Below, in pieces: positions 7,901 through 22,900 of a stretch of DNA of 51,879 bases. The translations under genes were made by a program, and so were the position numbers. The notes under the pieces are model-generated. The model saw only the letters and a list, made by a program, of their open reading frames with translations. It did not search any database and had not been told where the DNA came from. Numbering within the stretch: position 1 is the stretch's first letter; every line of letters starts with the position of its first letter. Source of the stretch: Terasakiispira papahanaumokuakeensis (GTDB taxonomy: Bacteria; Pseudomonadota; Gammaproteobacteria; Pseudomonadales; Halomonadaceae); assembly GCF_001709345.1 (NCBI RefSeq), contig NZ_MDTQ01000001.1, positions 2,279,298 through 2,331,176 of the forward strand, given 5' to 3'.

Positions 7901-10900
7901 ACTGCCGAGATAAGCTTGAGCCCCCCTCGGCCTTATCGACATCGGGCCTTGCCATCGGCACTCGGCGCATCAACTGCTGCAAGTAATCGCCCATCCGTCC
8001 CAGCAAATCCTCCATCTGAGCTTGCGGATAGCGCTGATGGCTGTAGCGACAGTTCAAGGTCAGCTGCCCGTTATGGATCTGGCCATTGATCTCAACCTCA
8101 TGCGGCCAAAGCGCTTGCGGCGCGATACAAGCCCCCATCGATTCCGGAGCGACCTGGAAGCGCTCATCCGTCTGCGTCAAATCAAACTGGCCAAGGTAAT
8201 TAAAGACGAGCGGCGCTTGATCCCCCCCCTGTAAAAGGGCTTGGTCTTCCGGCGTCCCGTAATAACGCAAAGCCCCGAACCCCAGCCCTTGACCCGGCAC
8301 CGCCGCCTGAGCCTCTTGGACAAGCGTCAAGGTCTCCAGCAGAGCACCGGCCTTGGGCAAGCGCAGAGGATAGAGCGCCGTAAACCAGCCCACGGTATGG
8401 CTAACATCCTGTGCTTCTCGCCACCCATTACGGCCATGGCTTTCCATCAAAATACGCGGCTGCTCTATCGACCCCCACGCCTTCAACGCCAAGGTCAACG
8501 CCGTCAGCAAGAGCGTTTCAATCCCAGTCTCATAATGCTTCAGCGTGGCGCGCAATAAGTGCTCGGTGTCCGACGACGTCAACGACCACTGACAATGCAC
8601 CAGATCCCGCTGCTGACGACGCCCTTCAGGCCAAGTCACCGGCCACGCGGCCCTCATCATGGTCGCATCAGGCTGCGCTTGCGCTTGCCAGAAGTCGCGC
8701 TCATCGGCCCACCGCCCCGCTTGTGCATCTTGCTGTAATTGATGTGCCCACTGCTGATACGACGTCGCGGATGAGGGCAGCGCGACCACTAGCCCGGCTT
8801 CACACTGCTGATAAGCACGGGCCAAATCGCCTAATAACAAGCGCCAGGACACCCCATCCACCAGCAAATGATGCAGCACCATCAATAAGCGCTGAGCCCC
8901 ATTGGGCAACTGAATCAACCGAATCGCCACCAACGGCCCTTGCGCCAGATCCAACCCGGCCTGAACGCCTTCACAATAAGGCGTGATCTCACCTTCATCA
9001 GTGAGCGCCACCACTTGAAACACCGACTCCACCGCGATATGGCGTTGATAATGCCCTTGCCAACCATGGGGCGCCTGAGCCTCTTCGAGGAAGGTCAAAC
9101 GCAGCACATCATGCTGCTGTAGCAAAGCCGCCACCGCTTCAGCCATCCGCTCAGGCCTTAACGCGCGCGTGACCGTTAATAGAAGCGCCTGATTCCAGTG
9201 CGACAGCACTTGATAAGCCGCGTCAGCCGCGTCAGCCTCTAAGGTCTCGATCAACTCAGGCTGCTGACTAAAAAAATGCGCTTGAATCGGCGTCAGCATC
9301 TGCACCCCTTGACTCGCCGGAGAGGCCGATGCCGTCTCATGGCCTTCAAGAGGCGTCATCGCCGCCGCCATCGCGGATAACTGAGGCGCCGCAAAGATCG
9401 CTTTCGGCGTCAGTGACCACCCAGCCTGACGCAAATGCGTAATCAAACTGAGCGACTGAATGGAATCGCCGCCCAACTCAAAGAAATGACTCTCCCGATA
9501 GACCGCCACGTCACCGAGCAAGGATTGCCATAACTGGGCCAGCAAGCACTCCCGCGTCCCTTCCGGCGCAACGTGCAACGCTTGATCCACCACCGGCTCA
9601 GGCAACGCCTGACGATCCAACTTGCCATTAGGCAAGGTCGGCAACTGCGCCATCATCACCCAATGGGTCGGCACCATATAACTCGGTAAGCGGTCGCGCA
9701 GCTGGGCTTGAAGATCGGTTTGAAGACTGGTTTTAAGATCGGCATGAAGATCAGCTTTCAACGCCGCTTCAGGCTGCACATACGCCACCAGACGAGCGCC
9801 TGCATCCCCTTCATAAACCGCCACTAAGGCCGCTTCGACGCCGTCACAGGCGGCCAGCGCCGCTTCAATTTCACCCAGTTCAATGCGGAAGCCGCGTAGT
9901 TTGATTTGCTGATCCATCCGGCCCAGATATTCCAGCTGGCCCGCACGGTTTAACCGTACCCGATCACCGGTGCGATATAAGCGCTTACCGGCTCGGAAGG
10001 GGTTGGGGACAAAACGTTCAGCGGTCTGAGCCGGGCGATCCAAATAACCCCGTGCTAGAGCGCCACCGAGATACAGCTCTCCGGCGACGCCGGGCGGCAG
10101 TAGGTTCAGATCCGTATCCAGCACATAGCCTTGACGTACACCAACCAGATCCCCAATCGGGGCACTGGCGCTGTTGAAATCTGCTTCATCGGCGGCCACC
10201 CGCCACAAGGTCGGCGTGACCACGGTTTCAGTCGGGCCATAGCCGTTGATAATCCACTTCGGCTTCAGGTGTTCAATGGCATGCTGCATCATCTCCCGAC
10301 TGAAGGCTTCACCGGCAAAGCAATAAGTATGAACCCCCGGCGCACGCCCTTGCACTTCGGCCCACTGGGCCAACTGACGCAAATAGCTCGGTGGGAAAGC
10401 AGCCACAGTAATGCCCTGTGCGATCAGGCACTCATAGGTCTCCTGCACGCTCCAGAGCCGCTGATCTCGAATCACAATCCGCGCGCCATAACTGAGCGGC
10501 GTTAACCAGCGTTCATGAGCCCCATCAAAGCTGATCGAGAGGAAGTGTAATTCTCGATCCTCCGGGGTCAGCTGATAGCGTGCCCCAATGGTCTGGCAAT
10601 GCATCGCCAGATCACCCTGAGCCACCGCCACGCCTTTGGGCTGACCGGTTGAGCCCGAGGTATAAATCAGATACGCCAGTTGCTGCGGATGGTAAGGCAC
10701 TTCCGGTGCGGTGGTCGGCTGATCGGTTAAATCCAGTGACTCCAGATTGACCTGACGGCCGACCGACAGATCACGCATCAGCGCAGCAGTAGGCGTATGG
10801 GTCAATAAGAGATCCGCCCCGGCATCGCTGAGCATATAACTGAGCCGTTCCAGCGGGTAATCTGGGTCCAGCGGCACATAAGCCCCGCCCGCCTGATGCA

Positions 10901-13900
10901 CCGCCAGCAAGGTGACAAAGAGATCAATGCCACGATTGAACGCCACCCCGACTCGGCTTTCGGGTTTCACCCCTTGCGCGATGAGCCAATGTGCCAATCG
11001 ATTGGCCCGCTCGGTCAGCTGGGCGAAGGTGATCGATTGAACATGAGCCTGTGAACCGGCTTCAGCTTGTGGCCCCATTTCAACTAATGCCACCGCCTCC
11101 GGTCGCTGCTGCGCTTGTGCTCGGATCTGTGCATATAACGGGCGTGGGTCCAGTGCGGGGCGTTCATGACATTCGTCATCACCCCGGTGATCAGAAGGCG
11201 TATTCCAGTGTTGCCAGATCAACTGATCCGCCTCGGACAACAGCGTCAATTGATGCAACGGCGTGTCTAAGGTCTCACTGAACTGGGTCAAGATCGTCAC
11301 AATCTGGGCGCCCATACGGGCCACGGTGTCAGCGTCTAAAATATCCGTCGCATAATCGAGGTAGCCCGTCAGCTGGCCGGTGTCATCTTCCTGAGTCCCC
11401 AACACCAAATCAAAATGCGCCTGCTCCGCCGGGCAAGCGAGCGGTCGCGCCGTCACACCCGGCAACTGAGATAACGCCGATTGATCCAGCACCTGATGGT
11501 TATAACTCACCTGAAAGAGCGGGTTCACACTCAAACTCCGTTCAGGCTGTAACACCTCAACCAGCTGCTCAAAGGGCAAATCGGCATGGGCTTGTGCGCC
11601 GCGCATCCGCTGTTGCACCTGATACAGCAGATCAACGCCTTTGAGCGTCCCGGCCACTTCGGTGCGCAACACCAGCGTATTGACAAAACAGCCCATTATC
11701 TCGGCAGTGCCGGGTTGGTCACGCCCCGCAACCGGGATGCCCACACGCAAATCCGCCTGCCCGGTAACCCGATAAAGCCAGGCCTCAAACCCGGCGAGCA
11801 TCAGCGTAAACAATGACACTCGATGCGCCTTGGCCTGTTGTCGAAGACGCTCGGCCAATGATGACGGCCACTCAAAACCATAACGCGCACCACGCCCATC
11901 CCGCTCCGCCGGACGCGGACGGTCCGTCGGTAACGCCAACACAGGTGCCTCATCACCTTCATCCGCTAAGGTGTCACGCCACCAGGCTAATTGCGCTTGT
12001 AAGTGGGGCGCCAACTGAGTCCGCTGCCAGACCGCATAATCGGCGTAGCTCAAGTCAGCCTGACGCGAAAGGGCAAGCCCGGGCATCGATGCAGCAACGT
12101 CATGCTGCGGTTTTTCACGACCGGCCCGTTCTTCACAAGCCAACCGTTCTTCACAAGCCAACCGTTCTTCACAAGACAACCGTTCTTCACAAGCCAACAG
12201 CTCTTCACGATAAGCCGTTACCCAGGCCGTCAAGAAACGCTGTAGAGACCAACCATCGGCCAGAATATGATGCACACAGAGTAATAAGCGCCATTCCGCC
12301 GAGTCGTCGTCCTGAGCGTCGGAGAGACGGACCAAATGAGCCCGCCACGGCGGCGCCGCCTCCAAGTCAAACGGCGTCTGCATCACCTCGGTTTGATAGG
12401 CCTCAAAGGCCTCGGGCGTGACCGTCGCTTGCACAAGCGGCATCCGGAAATCAGGCAGCATCTGTTGTTGCGGCAACGCCTTCGCTGGCCCGCTTAACGC
12501 CCGACCGACGGGCCCGTTAGCAGCCTGAGCGCCCCCGGCGGATAAATCACCGGGCATGAAGCGCGTGCGCAGTATGGCATGATGGGCCACCAGCCGATCC
12601 AAAGCGCGTTGCAGCGCCTCAGGGTCAACATCCCCGGTCAGGCTTAACCCCGCCGGGAGATGATAGGCGACACTCTCAGGCGTCAATTGCGCCAGGAACC
12701 ATAACCGTTGCTGAGCAAATGACTGCGGCGCCTGTACCGCATACTCAGGCTTGGGCCTAGGCGTCAATGCCGGTAATGCCGGTAATGCCGTCTCACCATG
12801 CGCGATCGACGCCGCCAACTCGGCCAAGGTGTGAGTTTCAAACAAGGTCCCGAGCGACAGGGTGACGCCCAAAGCGGCCTCAATCTGATGCACCAGCGTC
12901 ACCCCCAGCAAGGAGTGGCCCCCCAAAGCAAAGAAGTTATCCTGCCGCCCGACCGGTGCCTCCAGGTGTAAGACATCGGCCCATAACGCCGCCAGCGTCG
13001 TTTCAATGGGGCCTTGCGGCGCTTCAAACACCGCCTCCTGACGGACCGGTTCCGGCAGCGCTTGACGATCCAACTTGCCATTGGCGGACAAAGGCAGGTG
13101 ATCCAAGGCCATGAAGTGCGTCGGCACCATATAGCTCGGCAGTTGCGCCTCTAGATGTTGACGCAAGGCGGTCAAGTCCTGTTCGGTCAAACCCAGTGCT
13201 GCGGGCGCCACATAGCCCACCAGTTGATCATGACGGGCGACCACAACGGATTCCGTCACGCCGGGGAAGCTCGCCATCACCGCTTCGATTTCCCCCAGCT
13301 CGATACGCAAGCCACGCAGTTTGATCTGGTGGTCCAAGCGGCCCAGGTATTCCAGGGTGCCGTCGGCACACCAACGCGCCAGATCACCGGTGCGATACAG
13401 GCGCTCGCCGACGGCTGAAGAGGCCGTGTCACTTGAAGAATGCGGAATAAAAGGATTCGGAATAAATCGCTCGGCGGTTAACCCCGGCTGGCCGTGGTAG
13501 CCCCGCGCCAAGCCAATGCCGCCGATATACAGCTCCCCCGGCACCCCGATGGGTTGCGGGTTCAATTGCGGGTCGAGAATATGAATCTGCAAGCGGGTGA
13601 TCGGTCGACCAATCGGCACCTGAGCCCGTGGATCATCTTGCTGACAGGTCCAGTGGGTCACATCAATCGCTGCTTCGGTCGGGCCATAGAGATTATGCAG
13701 TTGGATATGCGGCAACCGTGCTAAGGCCAATGTTTGCAGCGGTTTCGGCAGGGCTTCACCACTACAAATGACATGCCTCAGCGATGGGCATGAATTCGAT
13801 GCGGTTGACTCAGTAGACAAATGATTCACAAAAGCCGACAACATCGACGGCACAAAATGCAGCACGCTGATACCCGACTGCTCAATCACTTGATGCAGCT

Positions 13901-16900
13901 GGGCCGGGTCTTGATGGGCGCCCGGTGCGGCCACCACCAGTTCAGCGCCCACCATTAATGGCCAGAAAAACTCCCATACCGACACATCAAAGCTGTAGGG
14001 CGTTTTTTGCAGCACCTTGTCCTCGGCACTCAGCGGATAGGCCTGTTGCATCCACTGTAAGCGGTTCAGCAAGGCCTCGTGCGTATTGGCGACGCCTTTG
14101 GGTAAGCCAGTGGAGCCGGAAGTAAAGATCACATACGCCTGTTGCTGGGGATATAACGTCACGTCCGGTACAGTGGTCGGCCCAGCCGATAGATCCAGCG
14201 ATTCCCAATGTAAGACCGTGATGGAGGTCTGAGGCAAGTCCTCGTATAAGGTCAGCTCCACCCTCTGATGCGTCAGTAGATAACCCGCACCAGACTGCTC
14301 AATCACGCGCTGTTGCCGCGCAGGCGGGTGTTCCGGGTCCACCGGCACATAGGCCGCACCGGCTTTGAGAATGGCGTACAAGGTCACCACCAAAGCCTCG
14401 GAACGCATCATCGCCACAGCGACCGTATCTTCGGGCTGAACCCCGCGAGCGATCAACTCATGAGCGAGGGCATTGGCCTTGCGGTCGAGTTCGGCATAAC
14501 TGAGTTGGGTTTGTTGGCCATCCGGCTGCCACACCGTCAGCGCAATCCGGTCGGGATGCGCCTGTACTTGTTGCTCAAAGCGGCGGGGGACTGGCGCGCT
14601 ATCGGGTTCACTCGAAGCCGCCGTCTCATTCCACTGCGCCAATTGCTGGCGCTCCGCCGGGCTGATCAACGGTATCTCACCCATCGGGCGATCAGGCGCG
14701 GCCAGTAACTGCGTTAACAGTTGCTCAAAGCAGGTATGCCAACGGGCGATGGTATCGGCATCCAGTAAATCCGTCGCGTAATGCCAATCACCAGTGAAAC
14801 GGCCATCGGCTTCGGCCACAAGATTCAAGGCCAGATCAAATTGAGCCCCTAGATCCTCGGTCTCAACAATATGGACATCAAGGCCCGGCCACTGAGGAGG
14901 CAACGTCGGCGCTTGCTGATAATCCAGCATCACCTGAAACAGCGGGTTATGGCTCAAATCGCGCTCGGGTTGTAATGCCTCAACCAACTGTTCAAAGGGC
15001 AAATCTTGGTGCGCCTGAGCGGCCAAGACGGTGTCACGGGTCTTCGCTAACTGCTGTCGTAACGTCGTGTGAGCCTGCACCTCACCCCGCATGACCTGAG
15101 TATTCACAAAGAGCCCGATCAAATCTCGCACTTCAGGCCGCTGGCGGCCAGCCATCGGCACCCCAACGCGAATGTCCGTTTGCCCACTCAAGCGCGCCAA
15201 GAAGAGCTGATACACCGTCAACAGCAGCATAAAAGGAGACGCCTGTTGCTCGGATGCCATCGCCACTAACGCTTGGCTCGTCTCCGTGGCCAAAGTAAAG
15301 CGCAGCCGCGCGCCTGCCTCAGAAGGCCGGGCCGGGCGCGGCCGATCATAAGGCAACGCCAGTACCGGCTGATGATCCCCCAGCTGTGCTTGCCAGAAGG
15401 CTAACTGACGCTGGCCTTCACCACCGGCTAACCACTCTCGCTGCCAATGAGCAAAATCCAGATATTGAATCGGCAGTTCGGGCAATTCAGGTCGATCAGA
15501 CAATTCAAGTCGATCAGACAATTCAAGTCGATCAGACAATTCAGGTCGATCAGACAATTCAGGTCGATCAGACAATTCAGGTCGATCAGACAAATCGCCT
15601 CTCGACTCCCCCAATGCCTGACGATACAAGGCATTCAAATCACGCAACAGAATCGGCACAGAAGCGCCATCCGATAAGGCATGGTGCATGCACAACAATA
15701 AACGCCAGTCCGTCTCGCCCAGCCGCACCAACTGCACCCGCCACAAGGGGCCATGATCAAGTGCAAACGGCTGCGTGAAGCATCGTTGCGTATGCGCTTT
15801 GAATGCAATGGCCGGTTCTGGCTCAGCCCGCAGGTCAATCACCGGTAATTCAATCGACGCCACCGGTTCAACCACTTGCTGCGGCGGCATGCCGCCCAAT
15901 AAGGCCGTGCTTAAAATCTGATGACGCGCGCTTAAAGCGGTTAAGGCACGCTGCAACGCCTCGACATCCAACGCGCCCTGCAAGGCCAAAAGGCCCGGCA
16001 AGTGATAAGCACTAGAGTTCGGCGCAAGCTGGTGCAAGAACCACAGACGTTGCTGAGCAAACGATTGCATCCCCCGCTGCTGATGGCGGGCGGGAATCTG
16101 ATCCCGCGCGCCGGGGATGTGTTCAAGCTCACCGGCGCCGTCTAAAGCCGCCGCCATATCCGCCAGGCATGGGGTTTCAAACACCTGACGCAGCGAGAGT
16201 TGAAGGCCTTCTTCATATCGCAAGCGTGAGACCAATTGCGTGGCCAGCAGCGAATGGCCGCCGAGTTCAAAGAAGTGGTCATACCGCCCCACCGAACCCA
16301 GCGCCAACAGCTCACACCACAGCCTAGCCAACCGCTGCTCCATCAGGGTCTGAGGCGACGCCTGGGTCGCCGAGGACACCACCGGCTCAGGCAACGACTG
16401 ACGATCCAACTTGCCATTAGGCAAGGTCGGCAACTGCGCCATCATCACCCAATGGGTCGGCACCATATAACTCGGTAAGCGGTCGCGCAGCTGGGCTTGA
16501 AGGTCGGCTTGAAACGACGCTTCACTGACGTCCACCTGATCTTGCGATTGCCCCTGAGCCTTGGGCTGAACGTACGCCACCAGGCGTGATCCGCTCTCCG
16601 TTTCTTTTAAAACAGCTAAGGCCACATCGACGCCGTCACACGCGGCCAGCGCCGCTTCAATTTCACCCAGTTCAATGCGGAAGCCGCGTAGTTTGATTTG
16701 CTGATCCATCCGGCCCAGATATTCCAGCTGGCCCGCACGGTTTAACCGTACCCGATCACCAGTGCGATATAAGCGCTCACCGGCTCGGAAGGGGTTGGGG
16801 ACAAAGCGTTCAGCGGTCTGAGCCGGGCGATCCAAATAACCCCGTGCTAGAGCGCCGCCGAGATACAGCTCTCCGGCGACGCCGGGCGGCAGTAGGTTCA

Positions 16901-19900
16901 GATCCGTATCCAGCACATAGCCTTGACGTACACCGACCAGATCCCCAATCGGGGCACTGGCGCTGTTGAAATCCGCTTCATCGGCGGCCACCCGCCACAA
17001 GGTCGGCGTGACCACGGTTTCAGTCGGGCCATAGCCGTTGATAATCCACTTCGGCTTCAGGTGTTCAATGGCATGCTGCATCATCTCCCGACTGAAGGCT
17101 TCACCGGCAAAGCAATAGGTATGAACCCCCGGCGCACGCCCTTGCACTTCGGCCCACTGGGCCAACTGACGCAAATAGCTCGGTGGGAAAGCAGCCACAG
17201 TAATGCCCTGTGCGATCAGGCACTCATAGGTCTCCTGCACACTCCAAAGACGCTGATCTCGAATCACGATCCGCGCGCCATAACTGAGCGGCGTTAACCA
17301 GCGTTCATGAGCCCCATCAAAGCTGATCGAGAGGAAGTGTAATTCTCGATCCTCCGGGGTGAGCTGATAGCGTGCCCCAATGGTCTGGCAGTGCATCGCC
17401 AGATCACCCTGAGCCACCGCCACGCCTTTGGGCTGACCGGTTGAGCCCGAGGTATAAATCAGATACGCCAGTTGCTGCGGATGGTAAGGCACTTCCGGTG
17501 CGGTGGTCGGCTGATCGGTTAAATCCAGTGACTCCAGATTCACCTGACGGCCGACTGAGAGGTCACCCATCAGCGCAGCGGTCGGCGTATGGGTCAATAA
17601 GAGATCCGCCCCGGCATCGCTGAGCATATAACTGAGCCGTTCCAGCGGATAATCCGGGTCTAACGGCACATAAGCCCCGCCCGCCTGATGCACCGCCAGC
17701 AAGGTGACAAAGAGATCAATGCCACGATTGAACGCCACCCCGACTCGGCTTTCGGGTTTCACCCCTTGCGCGATGAGCCAATGCGCCAATCGATTGGCCC
17801 GCTCGGTCAGCTGGGCGAAGGTGATCGATTGAACATGAGCCTGTGAACCGGCTTCAGCTTGTGGGCCCATTTCCACCAACGCCACCGCCTCCGGTCGCTG
17901 CTGCGCCTGAGCGAGGATCTGCGCGTATAACGGACGTGGGTCCAGTGCGGGGCATTCATGACGCTCGTCATCAACTGAGTAACGCTCGTCATCACCCCGG
18001 TGATCAGAAGGCCTGTTCCATTGGTGCCAAGTGGCTTGATCCTCAGGGGTTAACAGGCTGAGCTGGTCTAACGGCTGATCAGGCATGTCGACAAAGGTGT
18101 CTAGCAGGTGCTGCAGATGGGTCAGCAAGGCCTCGGCTTCGGCGCTGGCGACCTGTTGGGCATTGGTATGCAAGTGCAAGACCAGTTGCGCGCCAGCTTC
18201 CACCGCCAAACTGACCGGATAGTGAGTGTGCTCTGAGATCGTTAAATCGCTAAAACCGGCTTCGGCGCGCAACGCCTCATCGACCGGGAAGTTCTCAAAC
18301 ACTAATAAGGTGTCGAACAACGACTGGCCCGCAAACGACTGATCGCTGGCTTGCCCAGCCCATTGCTGTAATTGGTACAGCGGCACCGTGTCATGTTCAC
18401 GCAAATCCAAGTTGTGTTGTTGCAGCTGCGGCCACCACTGGGCCAGTGTTGAGGTGGCTTCCCCTTCACGATCCGCATCATGCCCCGGCGCCAACACCAG
18501 TGGCAGGGTATTGATCAATAACCCCAAGTGACGATCAATGTCCGCCACTTCAGCCGGGCGACCCGCGACGGTGACACCAAAGGTCACTTGTGACTGCCCG
18601 GTATAACGCTGAAGCAATAAGGCCCAGGCCGCTTGTACCAGGGTATTCAGCGTCACATGGTGATCCCGCGCCAGGGCGGTCAAAGCGTCTTGATCCAGCA
18701 CACATTGACGATGCTCGTACACCGGTGGCCGGTCTTGAGACGACTGTCGTCCCAAGGTGGGTGCGAGTAAGGTGGGCGCGAGAAATGTCGGGGTGCTCAA
18801 TGTCGCCAACTGAGCGCGCCAAAAACGCTCACTGGCCTCATGCTGACGCTGTGACAACCACTGAAAATAAGGGCGGTAATCGGCCGCAGGCGCTAACGAT
18901 TGCCCTCGCACCTGCTGCATCACCTCACTGAGCAAGCGAGCACAACTCCAGCCATCCAACAGAATATGATGGAAGGTCCAGATCATATGACAGCGCTGCC
19001 CCGGCAACGCCATCAAATGCCAACGCATTAAGGGCGGCTGATCCATCGCAAAAGGGGTCGCTTGGGCTTGTGCCTGGGCTTGTTCGAGGGTCTTTTCGAG
19101 GGTCTGAGCGATCGCATCAGCATCGGCTAAATGCGTATATGACGTGACCTGAATCGGCAACGACACTTGCGCGGGAAGCCACTGCACCGGCTGCCCGTTT
19201 GGCCCGGTTAAAAAGGCCGCACGCAATACCGGGTAACGCTTCAAGACCGCCGTCCAAGCCTCAGCCAGTTGATCGGGCGTCACCCCATCCAGCGTCACCG
19301 CCACTTGGTTCGTATAGGGCTGGGCCTCCCATTGACCTTCAGCCTGAGCCTCCCACTGACTGTGGAAAAAGAGCCCTTGTTGCATCGGGGTCAACGGCAG
19401 TAAGTCCACCAATTGAGCCGCGGGCACGGGCAAAGCATCCAACGCGGCTTGATCAAAACTCGCGGGCAACCACGGGAAATCGGATGGGGTGACGCCGGAA
19501 TATTGGCGGCATAACGCCAACACCTCATCCAGCGCCGTCATCATCCCCTGCATCAGCGTCTCGACTTCAGACTGCGGGTAACGGGCCTGGCTGAAATGGC
19601 AACTGAAACGTAACTGACCTTGGCTCACCTCCCCTTCAATCGCCATTTCATAGCCCAGCGGCGACTGCAACGACATCGCCTGACCCGGCACTTCCGGCGC
19701 CCGCCGCCAAGTGACCGGCGCCGCTGTCGTCCCTGAATCGGTCAGACCTAAGTCGGTTTGACCTAAATCGGTTTGGCCTAAGTCGGTTTGACCTAAATAA
19801 TTAAACCACAGCATATCGGCGACATCGGGCAAGGCGGACTCGCCTTTAAGTTCGCGCAACACACCAAATCCGAGGCCGCCATGAGGCACCGAACGCAGCC

Positions 19901-22900
19901 GTTCTTTCAGTGTTTTCAGGTCATGCGCCAAGTCACCAGAACCCGGCAACAGCACCGGATATAAACTGGTCAACCAACCCACGGTCCGGCTCAAGTCGAC
20001 GCCATCAAACAAGGCTTCGCGACCATGGCTTTCCAACGCAATCAACGTCTCGCCTTGCCCGCGCCAGCGACTTAATGCCTGGCCTAAAGCGGTCAGCAGC
20101 AGGTCATTAATCTGCGTTCTAAACGCCTTAGGGGCTTCACTCAATAAGGCCTGAGTCTGCTCAACGCTGAGTTGTTGATGGATCGTGACCCGTTGCGCCA
20201 GCGTATTGGCGCCTTCAGGGTCACAGCCCGGCAGTCCGGGGGCGGCAGGCAAGCGCTGCCAAAACGGGGCCATTTCGAGCAGAGATTCACTGCGGCACCA
20301 TTGTTGTAGCTGAAGCGCCCAATACTGGAACGACGTGGCCACTGGGGCCAGCTGTGGGGACTGCCCATATAAGACCTGTTGGTAGGCCTGCACCAGATCG
20401 TCTAACAGAATCCGCCAGGAGACTCCATCCACCGCCCAGTGGTGAATCACCAATAAGAGCCGGGCCTCCGACATCTCCGGCAGTTCCAGATACAGCGCCC
20501 GCAGCAAAGGCCCTTGATGCAAGCTCAGACTTTGCTGAGCCTCGGTAAAGCAACGCTGCATCGCCTCATCTCGATCTTCCGTCGAAGCGTCCAAGACACG
20601 ATGCCACAGCAGGTCCTCATGCGCCGCTTCCGCTTGATACCACTGGCCGGGCGTTTGCTGGTCGTCATCTTGATGAGCCCCCGCATCAAAACGCAGTCGC
20701 AGGGCGTCATGGTGGCGAACCAGTGCGTGTAAGGCGTGATCCAGGGCATCCAGATGAAGCGGCGCATCAGGGATCAAGAGGACAGATTGATTCCAGTGAT
20801 CTGGCTCTGGCATCGCTTGCGACCCAAAGCGCTTTTGAATCGGCGTCAGCGGAAACGCCTGCTCATAGGTCACCGCTTGGGTCTGACGCTGCGCGCGCGC
20901 CTGCTGCAAAGCATCATGATCACGCTGTTCAATCTGCCGGGCTAACGCTGCCAAGGTCTGATGTTCAAAGATATCGCGGGGCGTGATCACCCAATCATGG
21001 GTCTGAGCCTGGGCAATCACCCGAAGGCTCAGAATGGAATCCCCCCCTAAAGCAAAGAAGTTGTCCTGCCGCCCGACCGGCGTCTCCAGCGGTAAAACCG
21101 AGGCCCATAACGCGGCCAATGTGGTTTCAATTGGGCCTTGCGGCGCTTCAAACACCGCCTCCTGACGGACTGGTTCCGGCAGCGCTTGACGATCCAACTT
21201 GCCATTGGCGGACAAGGGCAGGTGATCCAGGGCCATGAAGTGCGTCGGCACCATATAAGTCGGTAGCTGTGCCTCTAGATGTTGACGTAAGGCAGCTAAA
21301 TCCTGTTCCGCGGGCGCCACATAGCCCACCAGTTGATCATCACGGGCGACCACAACGGATTCCGTCACGCCGGGGAAACTCGCCATCACCGCTTCGATTT
21401 CCCCCAGCTCGATACGCAAGCCACGCAGTTTGATCTGGTGATCCAAACGGCCCAGGTATTCCAGGGTGCCATCGGCACACCAACGCGCCAGATCACCGGT
21501 GCGATACAAGCGCTCACCGACGGCTGAAGAGGCCGTGTCATTTGAAGAATGCGGAATAAAAGGATTCGGAATAAATCGCTCGGCGGTTAACCCCGGCTGG
21601 CCGTGGTAGCCCCGCGCCAAGCCAATGCCGCCGATATACAGCTCCCCCGGCACCCCGATGGGTTGCGGGTTCAATTGCGGGTCAAGAATATGAATCTGCA
21701 AGCGGGTGATCGGTCGACCAATAGGCACCTGAGCCCGTGGATCATCCTGCTGACAGGTCCAGTGGGTGACATCAATCGCCGCTTCGGTCGGGCCATAGAG
21801 GTTATGCAATTGGATATGCGGCAACCGCGCTAAGGCCAGTGTTTGTAGCGGTTTCGGCAGGGCTTCACCGCTACAAATGACATGCCTCAGCGATGGGCAT
21901 GAATCTGTGGAGTCAAACGACAAATGATTCACAAAAGCCGACAACATCGACGGCACAAAATGCAGCACGCTGATACCCGACTGCTCAATCACTTGATGCA
22001 GCTGGGCCGGGTCTTGATGGGCGCCCGGTGCGGCCACCACCAGTTCAGCGCCCACCATTAATGGCCAGAAAAACTCCCATACCGACACATCGAAGCTATA
22101 AGGCGTTTTTTGCAGCACCTTGTCCTCGGCACTCAGCGGATAGGCCTGTTGCATCCACTGTAAGCGGTTCAGCAAGGCCTCGTGCGTATTGGCGACGCCT
22201 TTGGGTAAGCCAGTGGAGCCGGAAGTAAAGATCACATACGCCTGTTGCTGAGGATATAACGTCACGTCCGGTACAGTGGTCGGCCCAGCCGATAGATCCA
22301 GCGATTCCCAATGTAAGACCGTGACGCTAGCGGGCACCATCATCTCATGCACCATCGCCTCATAGTCGGTCGTATCGATGGCTTGATGGGACTGCAGATG
22401 ATGGGTCAGTAAATAACCCGCACCGGACTGCTCAATCACGCGCTGTTGCCGCGCAGGCGGGTGTTCCGGGTCCACCGGCACATAGGCTGCACCGGCTTTG
22501 AGAATGGCGTACAAGGTCACCACCAAAGCCTCGGAACGCATCATCGCCACAGCGACCGTGTCTTCGGGCTGAACCCCGCGAGCAATCAACTCATGAGCGA
22601 GGGCATTGGCCTTGCGGTCGAGTTCGGCATAACTGAGTTGGGTTTGTTGGCCATCCGGCTGCCACACCGTCAGCGCAATCCGGTCGGGATGCGCCTGCAC
22701 CTGTTGCTCAAAGCGGCGGGGGACTGGCGCGCTATCGGGTTCACTCGAAGCCGCCGTCTCATTCCACTGCGCCAATTGCTGGCGCTCCGCCGGGCTGATC
22801 AACGGTATCTCACCCATCGGGTGATCAGGCGCGGCCAGTAACTGCGTTAACAGCTGCTCAAAGAGGGTGTGCCAACGGGCGATGGTATCGGCATCCAGTA

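Larger units (their letters stand above)
7915..12715 (-). other. NRPS 2 module 6: C-A(Orn*)-T-E
   Basis: The adenylation code read against GrsA is D-G-E-A-C-A-G-V-T. I take it as a basic hydroxamate-type residue, most likely N5-(acyl-)hydroxyornithine, because the cluster has an ornithine hydroxylase and an N-acyltransferase. The code alone does not rule out lysine or another basic residue. A terminal epimerase predicts a D residue at the C-terminus. Confidence 0.65.
12730..16060 (-). other. NRPS 2 module 5: C-A(Ser)-T
   Basis: The code D-V-W-H-I-S-L-I-D matches serine activation (EntF-like). The condensation motif reads MHHALSDGAS, with Ala in place of the usual Trp after DG. The C domain contains six copies of an 18-bp in-frame repeat. 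No epimerase, so L-Ser. Confidence 0.75.

Noticed and set aside
15484-15591. Possible CRISPR array
   Set aside because: Units are contiguous 18-bp tandem copies with no spacers and lie in frame inside an NRPS condensation domain.
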